Shown here: piece after piece, positions 4,340 through 8,354 of the stretch
Numbering within the stretch: position 1 is the stretch's first letter
Layout: each line of letters starts with the position of its first letter
NCBI GenBank assembly: GCA_019420265.1
Contig: JAHZHM010000151.1
Location: forward strand, 1-8,354
Reading direction: 5' to 3'
Source: Clostridiales bacterium
GTDB lineage: Bacteria > Bacillota > Clostridia > Christensenellales > Christensenellaceae
DNA length: 8,354 bases
Position numbers and translations under genes: made by a program
The notes under the pieces: model-generated
What the model was told of the DNA's origin: nothing
The model's input: only the letters and a program-made list of their open reading frames with translations
The model's database searches: none

Positions 4340-6733
4340 TCATTCTCTCAGTGTCGCTCCGAATTCCTCCGAAAGGGCTCTGAGAATTTTCTCCATATTC
4401 TTGGCAACCGCCTCATCCGTCAGCGTCGTATCCGGCGAACGGAATGCCAGCGAATAAGCCAGGGATTTTTGCCCCTCTTCCAGCTGGCCGCCGCGGTATA
4501 CATCGAACAGCTCCACGCTCTCCAAATGCTTTCCGCCGTTTTTGCGGATGCACTTAGCAACGCTTCCCGCCTCCACTTCATCCGCAAGGATCACTGCAAT
4601 ATCCCGCTCCAAAGCCGGGTACTTGGGCAGCGGCGCGAATTTGATCTCTCCCTGCATGAGCGCAAACAGGCTCTTCAGATCGAGCTCGGCGTAGTAAACG
4701 CGCATGGGCAGCTCGAAATTCTTCTGAACCTCCGGCGCGATTTCTCCCATCTGGCCGACTTTTTGCTCGCCTGCAAAAATCTCCGCCTTTCTCCCGGGAT
4801 GCAGGAAATTTTCCCCGCCTGCCGCGACATCGAAACCGGGCACGCGCAGAATATCAAACAGATTTTTCACCACGCGCTTCATAGCGTAAAAATCTCCCGC
4901 ATCTGCGCTCATACAAAGCGCCAGCATGCGCCGCTCATCCGGAAGCGTATCCGTCAGCGGCAGTTCTTCAGGCAGATAGACTTTATTCATCTCATAGAGC
5001 TTCACCTGCTTATTTTTCCGCTTGAGGTTTCCGCTCATCACCGCGAGCATATCCGGCGCCAGCGTCGTCCGCATCAGCGCTTTGTCATCCCCCAGCGGAT
5101 TTTTGATGCGCACCGCTTTTCGCGCATGCTCTGCCGGCAGCTCCAGCTTGTCGAAATCCTGCTCGCCCAGGAAAGAATAGGTGATGGATTCAAAATACCC
5201 TTCCGCGGCCAGATAAGTCCGCATGGCATCCTGCTCGGGCTCCAGGCTGGCCGGCAGGCCCTGCATCATCTGGCCTGCGCCCGTGCTTTCCGGGATGTTA
5301 TCGTATCCATAAATGCGCGCCACTTCTTCGGCCACATCCGCCTTTCCATACATATCCCCGCGGAAATGCGGAATATGGCAAGTGAGCTTGCCATCCGAAA
5401 GCTCGGTTTTGATGAACGCGCGCTCCAGGCATTGCTGCATCTCCTGCGCAGGAATCTCCGCGCCCAGCAGCGCGTTGACGCTCTCGGCCGTCGTCTCGAT
5501 GACTTTTTCGTTCAAATCCTCAGACAGGATATCCACCTCGCCGCCGACAATCTCGCCCGCGCAAAGCTCTTCTACCAGCTGGCAAGCCCGGTGCAGCGCA
5601 TATTCACAGTTTGCCGCATCCACGCCCTTGGAATAGCGCATGGAGGCTTCTGTCGCAAGGCCAAGGCCGCGGGAAGTCTGCCGGATATTGCCATACATGA
5701 ATTTTGCAGATTCAAAAACAACCGTCGTCGTGTTCTCGCGAATCTCGGAGTTCTCTCCACCCATCACGCCCGCGATGCCGATCGGCCCCTGCCCATCGCA
5801 GATGAGCAGCATGGAAGCGGAAAGCTCCCGCTCTTTCCCATCCAGCGTGATAATCTTCTCGCCCTCCTTTGCCCGGCGCACGATGATCTCTTTGCCTCGA
5901 ATGTCCGCCGCGTCAAAAGCGTGCATGGGCTGCCCGGTCTCGAGCATGACAAAGTTTGTGATATCGACGATGTTGCTGATGGGGCGAACGCCCGCCGCTG
6001 AGAGCCGCTCCTGCATCCACTTGGGCGAAGGGCCAATCTTGACGTTTTTGACCGCCCTTGCCATATATCTCGGGCAAAGCTCTTTGTTTTCCACCGTCAC
6101 TTTGACGTATTCGAAAATATCGCCTTCGCTCTCGCTGAATTTAGGATCGGGAAGCGAGATGCCCTCCTTCAGCGCCGCAGCGCCTTCCCGGGCAATGCCG
6201 ATCACCGAAAGGCAATCCGGCCGGTTTGCGCCAATTTCAAACTCGATGACTTTATCATCCATCATGAGCACTTCGCGCACATCCTGCCCCGGCTGCCCGT
6301 CCTGCAAAATCAGAATGCCATAGACGCCCGCGCCAGGATAATCCGATTCTTTCAGGCAAAGCTCCTCGCCCGAACAAAGCATGCCCAGCGAAGGAACGCC
6401 GCGCAGCTTTCCTTTTTTGATGTGCATGCCGTTGGGCAAATGGCAGCCCACCATGGCAACGGGAACCAGCGCGCCTTCAAACACGTTATCCGCCCCGGTT
6501 ACAATCTGCAAAAGCTCTTCTTTTCCAATATCAATGCTGCAAATTTGCAGTCTATCGGCATCCGGGTGCTTTTCCAGCTTGACGATTTTTCCCACCAGAA
6601 CATCGCGGATCTCCGCGCCGCGCTCCTCGATGCCCTCAACGCCATTGCCCGTCATGATCATGGCATCTGCAAATTCCTCGGCAGAAACCGGGATCTCAAT
6701 ATAATCTTTCAGCCATTTGAATGGTACTTTCAT
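4340..6733 (-). CDS. pheT: Phenylalanyl-tRNA synthetase beta subunit
   Basis: This 797-residue protein is the usual length for bacterial PheT, the beta subunit of the cytosolic alpha2-beta2 synthetase that charges tRNA-Phe; beta carries tRNA-binding and editing domains. In order: the N-terminal MKVPFKWLKDYI; an EMAP/OB-fold tRNA-binding domain at about 40-150 (KHPDADRLQICSID, 55-68); RPDCLSVIGIARE (171-183); the B3/B4 editing domain with ISNIVDITNFVMLETGQPM (252-270) and HAFD next to it; LATEASMRYSKGVD (359-372); a B5 domain with DVAEEVARIYGYDNIP (466-481); the catalytic-like B6/B7 region; and a C-terminal ferredoxin-like anticodon-binding domain from about 702, with LERDIAVI (708-715). The ATG at 6733 follows AGGGAGGA and fits the family N-terminus; the 17-residue upstream extension overlaps pheS. 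It starts 13 nt after pheS and shares its T-box control. Confidence 0.98.
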   Translation of the reverse strand: MKVPFKWLKDYIEIPVSAEEFADAMIMTGNGVEGIEERGAEIRDVLVGKIVKLEKHPDADRLQICSIDIGKEELLQIVTGADNVFEGALVPVAMVGCHLPNGMHIKKGKLRGVPSLGMLCSGEELCLKESDYPGAGVYGILILQDGQPGQDVREVLMMDDKVIEFEIGANRPDCLSVIGIAREGAAALKEGISLPDPKFSESEGDIFEYVKVTVENKELCPRYMARAVKNVKIGPSPKWMQERLSAAGVRPISNIVDITNFVMLETGQPMHAFDAADIRGKEIIVRRAKEGEKIITLDGKERELSASMLLICDGQGPIGIAGVMGGENSEIRENTTTVVFESAKFMYGNIRQTSRGLGLATEASMRYSKGVDAANCEYALHRACQLVEELCAGEIVGGEVDILSEDLNEKVIETTAESVNALLGAEIPAQEMQQCLERAFIKTELSDGKLTCHIPHFRGDMYGKADVAEEVARIYGYDNIPESTGAGQMMQGLPASLEPEQDAMRTYLAAEGYFESITYSFLGEQDFDKLELPAEHARKAVRIKNPLGDDKALMRTTLAPDMLAVMSGNLKRKNKQVKLYEMNKVYLPEELPLTDTLPDERRMLALCMSADAGDFYAMKRVVKNLFDILRVPGFDVAAGGENFLHPGRKAEIFAGEQKVGQMGEIAPEVQKNFELPMRVYYAELDLKSLFALMQGEIKFAPLPKYPALERDIAVILADEVEAGSVAKCIRKNGGKHLESVELFDVYRGGQLEEGQKSLAYSLAFRSPDTTLTDEAVAKNMEKILRALSEEFGATLRE

Positions 6734-6746
6734 CTTCTCTTCCTCC

Positions 6747-7793
6747 CTATCTGAACTGCCGCAGGAACCGCACATCGCTCTCATAGAGCAGTCGGATATC
6801 TGTAATGCCGTATTTGATATTCGTCAGCCGATCCAGCCCCAGGCCAAACGCATATCCCGAATAAACCTCCGGATCCAGCCCGCAGTTTTCCAGAACTTTG
6901 GGGTTGACCATGCCGCAGCCCAGCACTTCCACCATGCCCGCGCCCTTGCAGGCCGGGCAACCTTTGCCGCCGCAGAGCGAGCAGGTTGCGTCTACCTCTG
7001 CACTTGGCTCTGTGAACGGGAAGAAGCCGGGGCGGAATTTCGTCTTGGTTTGCTCGCCGTAAAGCTGGCGCAGGAAGGTATTGAGCGTGCCCTTGAGATC
7101 CGCAAAGGTGATTCCCTTATCGATCACAAGCCCCTCTATTTGGTTAAACACGGGAGAGTGCGTCGCATCCACATCGTCTGTGCGGTAAACACGCCCCGGG
7201 CAGATGACCCGAATGGGCGGCTGATGCCCCAGCATCGTGCGGATCTGCACGGGAGAAGTGTGTGTGCGCAGCACAATATCGTCCGTCACATAAAAAGTAT
7301 CCTGCATATCTCTGGCCGGGTGATCTTTTGGGATATTGAGCATCTCAAAATTGTATTTATCAAACTCAATTTCCGGCCCTTCGACCACCTGGAAGCCCAT
7401 CCCCTCAAAGATGCCGCGCACCTGGCGGTAGACCTTGGTCAGCGGATGCACGCCGCCCATGCCTGCCTCGGGCTTTTCCAGCGTAACGTCGATGCGCTCT
7501 GCCGCCAGCTTTTTCTCTCTGAGCTGTTTCTCCAGCTCGCCCCGCCGCTGCTCAAACGCCTCTTCTACTTTCTGGCGCAGGCTATTGACCTTTTGCCCAA
7601 AGCTGGGCCGCTCTTCCTTGGGCAGCGTTCCCATCTGCTTCATCATCTGGGTGATCTCGCCCTTTTTGCCCAAATATTTGACCCGCAGCTCCTGCAAACG
7701 GCCGAGCGCCTCCTGCCCGGCTGTTTTTTCTTCCTGCCGCAGCTCGGAAAGAGCCTGGCGAACCTCTTGTAAAATTTTTTCGTGGTGATCCAT
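6747..7793 (-). CDS. pheS: Phenylalanyl-tRNA synthetase alpha subunit
   Basis: This 348-residue protein is the catalytic class II aminoacyl-tRNA synthetase subunit that activates phenylalanine and transfers it to tRNA-Phe together with PheT. An N-terminal coiled-coil arm (about 1-100) would contact tRNA. Motif 1 is HPLTKVYRQVRGIFEGMGF (116-134), the substrate-side THTS lies at 177-180, motif 2 is GRVYRTDDVDATHSPVFNQ (200-218), FPFTEPSAEVD lies at 258-268, and motif 3 is YAFGLGLDRLTNIKYGI (314-330). Four cysteines at 271, 274, 279 and 282 form a CxxC-x4-CxxC knuckle, which I recall from other Gram-positive PheS proteins. The ATG at 7793 has a GGAG site 9 nt upstream. The gene follows the T-box attenuator by 46 nt and precedes pheT by 13 nt. 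Its length is normal and no key residue is missing. Confidence 0.98.
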   Translation of the reverse strand: MDHHEKILQEVRQALSELRQEEKTAGQEALGRLQELRVKYLGKKGEITQMMKQMGTLPKEERPSFGQKVNSLRQKVEEAFEQRRGELEKQLREKKLAAERIDVTLEKPEAGMGGVHPLTKVYRQVRGIFEGMGFQVVEGPEIEFDKYNFEMLNIPKDHPARDMQDTFYVTDDIVLRTHTSPVQIRTMLGHQPPIRVICPGRVYRTDDVDATHSPVFNQIEGLVIDKGITFADLKGTLNTFLRQLYGEQTKTKFRPGFFPFTEPSAEVDATCSLCGGKGCPACKGAGMVEVLGCGMVNPKVLENCGLDPEVYSGYAFGLGLDRLTNIKYGITDIRLLYESDVRFLRQFR

Positions 7794-7839
7794 TTTTTCT
7801 TCTCCGACTTCTCATATTGACACGGGTGATTGCGAAAAT

Positions 7840-7870
7840 AAAAAAGCCCGCCCCCCTACAGGGCGAAGCT
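7840..7870 (-). terminator. Attenuator hairpin of the pheST T-box leader
   Basis: On the minus strand AGCTTCGCCC (7861-7870) pairs with GGGCGGGCT (7845-7853), with one bulged T and one G-U pair, across a 7-nt loop, followed by TTTTTT. The 5' arm includes the CGCCCTG needed for the antiterminator, so the two structures exclude each other as expected for a T-box switch. It ends 46 nt before the pheS start codon. Confidence 0.9.
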
Positions 7871-8069
7871 CATACTCCGCGGTACCACCCGAATTCACCA
7901 ATTTCTTGGCCTCTTTCATGGTAACGGTTTGAAACCGGCGCGGCCTACTTATCAGCAGCGCTGCTCGAAGGTGAAATTTCTGCCAGTGGTTTGCTTCCGC
8001 TTTCAGCCGGTGGCGGATGCTCTCTTTTGCCGGGCTCTGGCATACTTTGCCTCGTCTTTGCATTTCTTT
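7840..8069 (-). promoter_or_regulatory. T-box riboswitch leader, Phe (UUC) specifier, controlling pheST
   Basis: The minus strand carries the T-box signature GGGTGGTACCGCG (7878-7890). Its antiterminator can form from CGGG/CCTG and GCG/CGC around the TGGTACC bulge that pairs with the tRNA acceptor end. Upstream, Stem I has AGTA (8043-8046), then TGCCAG (8037-8042) pairing with CTGGCA (7981-7986), then GAA on the returning strand, the loop-E-like arrangement of specifier loops. Next comes AUUUCACC with UUC at 7973-7975, a Phe codon followed by A, matching the downstream phe genes. A CCAA-GAAA-TTGG hairpin (7898-7909) fits Stem III. Uncharged tRNA-Phe should stabilise the antiterminator and allow read-through; charged tRNA should favour termination. 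The structure was folded by hand. This leader fills the 334-nt gap between the methyltransferase and pheS. Confidence 0.93.
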
Positions 8070-8075
8070 TGTTTC

Positions 8076-8104
8076 ATTCTAGCACATGGAATTTGTTCCT
8101 GCAA
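8076..8104 (-). promoter_or_regulatory. Promoter of the T-box-pheS-pheT unit
   Basis: On the minus strand TAGAAT (8076-8081, five of six matches) is preceded by TGC, an extended -10 form. At a 17-nt spacing lies TTGCAG (8099-8104), which matches only the TTG of a -35 box. The predicted start is near 8069, which places Stem I about 13 nt into the transcript, as expected for a T-box leader. The motif TGTGCTAnAAT is shared with the promoter of the division operon. Confidence 0.75.
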
Positions 8105-8127
8105 GGGGTTTTGCGAATTTCGCCCTG

Positions 8128-8354
8128 CTATCTTCCCTCTTTGCACCGATAGAGCAAAACTCCCGCGGCCACTGCCGCATTCAAGCTCTCGGCCTTGCCA
8201 TAGATGGGGATTTTCACCAGATAATCGCAGAGCTGCGCGGCGCTTTCGCTCATGCCCCTGGCCTCGTTGCCAATGATGACGCAGAGGTTTTCCCTCTCGC
8301 CCGGCATGGCCTCCACGCCTTTCAGATGCCCGCCCAGCAGGCGCACACCTGCCT
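8128..8354 (-). CDS. TrmH/SpoU-family RNA 2'-O-methyltransferase (C-terminal fragment)
   Basis: The last 74 codons of a gene that enters from beyond the window edge. The fragment carries the SPOUT-knot end of the TrmH/SpoU family: motif 2 is VIIGNEARGMSE and motif 3 is KIPIYGKAESLNAAVAAG, where the loop and SLN segment bind S-adenosylmethionine. Members add a 2'-O-methyl group to ribose in tRNA or rRNA; the target here cannot be told from the C-terminus. A GTG at 8346 is only an internal codon, because the knot needs sequence upstream and the frame stays open to the edge. In B. subtilis the SpoU-family gene ysgA lies just upstream of pheS, and the position here matches. No convincing terminator follows its TAG, so some read-through into the T-box leader is possible. 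Confidence 0.93.
   Translation of the reverse strand, partial: AGVRLLGGHLKGVEAMPGERENLCVIIGNEARGMSESAAQLCDYLVKIPIYGKAESLNAAVAAGVLLYRCKEGR

Noticed and set aside
4469..6001. Long open frame of 510 codons on the plus strand opposite pheT
   Set aside because: It is the shadow of a strongly conserved gene. The translation shows no family features, and pheT on the other strand has all its domains intact.
6734..6784. 17-residue N-terminal extension of PheT
   Set aside because: It overlaps the end of pheS, while MKVPFKWL at 6733 is the family start and follows AGGGAGGA.
6717..7772. 351-codon plus-strand frame opposite pheS
   Set aside because: Antisense shadow of pheS with no recognisable domain and no sensible ribosome binding site or promoter context.
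7954..7965. Perfect 12-bp palindrome AGCAGCGCTGCT considered as a protein operator
   Set aside because: It sits inside the transcribed T-box leader just after Stem I, so it is better explained as part of the RNA fold (Stem II region).
7812..8063. 83-codon minus-strand frame between the methyltransferase and pheS
   Set aside because: It lies wholly inside the T-box leader, and its codons are explained by conserved RNA elements, including the T-box signature and specifier loop.
8105..8127. Possible terminator after the methyltransferase (GGGCG...CGC...CCC)
   Set aside because: The pairing is only about 3+3 bp with an internal gap and there is no T-tract, so I do not call it a terminator.
1..8354. 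Search for a mobile element, CRISPR array, defence or secretion system
   Set aside because: No transposase or integrase motifs, terminal repeats, spaced direct repeats or toxin-antitoxin pairs were seen; the genes and short gaps are explained by housekeeping units.

Overview
This window looks like ordinary, compact chromosome from a Bacillota bacterium, most likely class Clostridia. By eye its base composition is mid-range to moderately GC-rich. The grounds are a T-box leader in front of pheST, a TrmH/SpoU methyltransferase gene just upstream of pheS (as ysgA lies in Bacillus subtilis), and a yggS-sepF-divIVA group of the Gram-positive type. I cannot assign a family or genus. Every supported gene is on the minus strand, so the window is transcribed from high to low coordinates.

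In order of transcription: (1) 8354-8128 is the C-terminal end of a TrmH/SpoU RNA methyltransferase. (2) A promoter near 8076-8104 starts a leader of about 275 nt holding a T-box riboswitch with a Phe (UUC) specifier and an intrinsic attenuator (7840-7870). It controls pheS (7793-6747) and pheT (6733-4340), which encode the two subunits of phenylalanyl-tRNA synthetase. A strong hairpin terminator (4301-4333) closes this unit. (3) A one-gene unit follows, with its own promoter (-35/-10 spacing 17) and its own terminator. It encodes a small membrane protein of DUF4190 type with a Q/N/P/Y/G-rich N-terminal tail (4198-3731). (4) An extended -10 promoter (TGCTATAAT, 3643-3651) begins a tight five-gene run: a Gph-like HAD phosphatase (3580-2909), a membrane-anchored HlyD-like adaptor (2904-1681), YggS (1666-980), SepF (963-466) and the start of DivIVA (443 to the window edge). 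Gaps between these genes are 4 to 22 nt and I see no internal terminator.

The first unit charges tRNA-Phe and senses its charging state. The last is a cell-division/envelope operon: SepF tethers FtsZ to the membrane, DivIVA marks curved or septal membrane, and YggS is the PLP-homeostasis protein usually found beside sepF. The least explained member is the HlyD-like protein, which has a transmembrane anchor and a coiled coil but no ABC transporter or outer-membrane partner beside it. The operon also lacks ylmG and ylmH between sepF and divIVA, and the DivIVA N-terminus differs from B. subtilis at the two residues known there for membrane contact.

I found no mobile element, CRISPR array, tRNA, rRNA, defence system or clearly new system. 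The best leads are the HlyD-like protein in the division operon and the altered DivIVA membrane-contact site.
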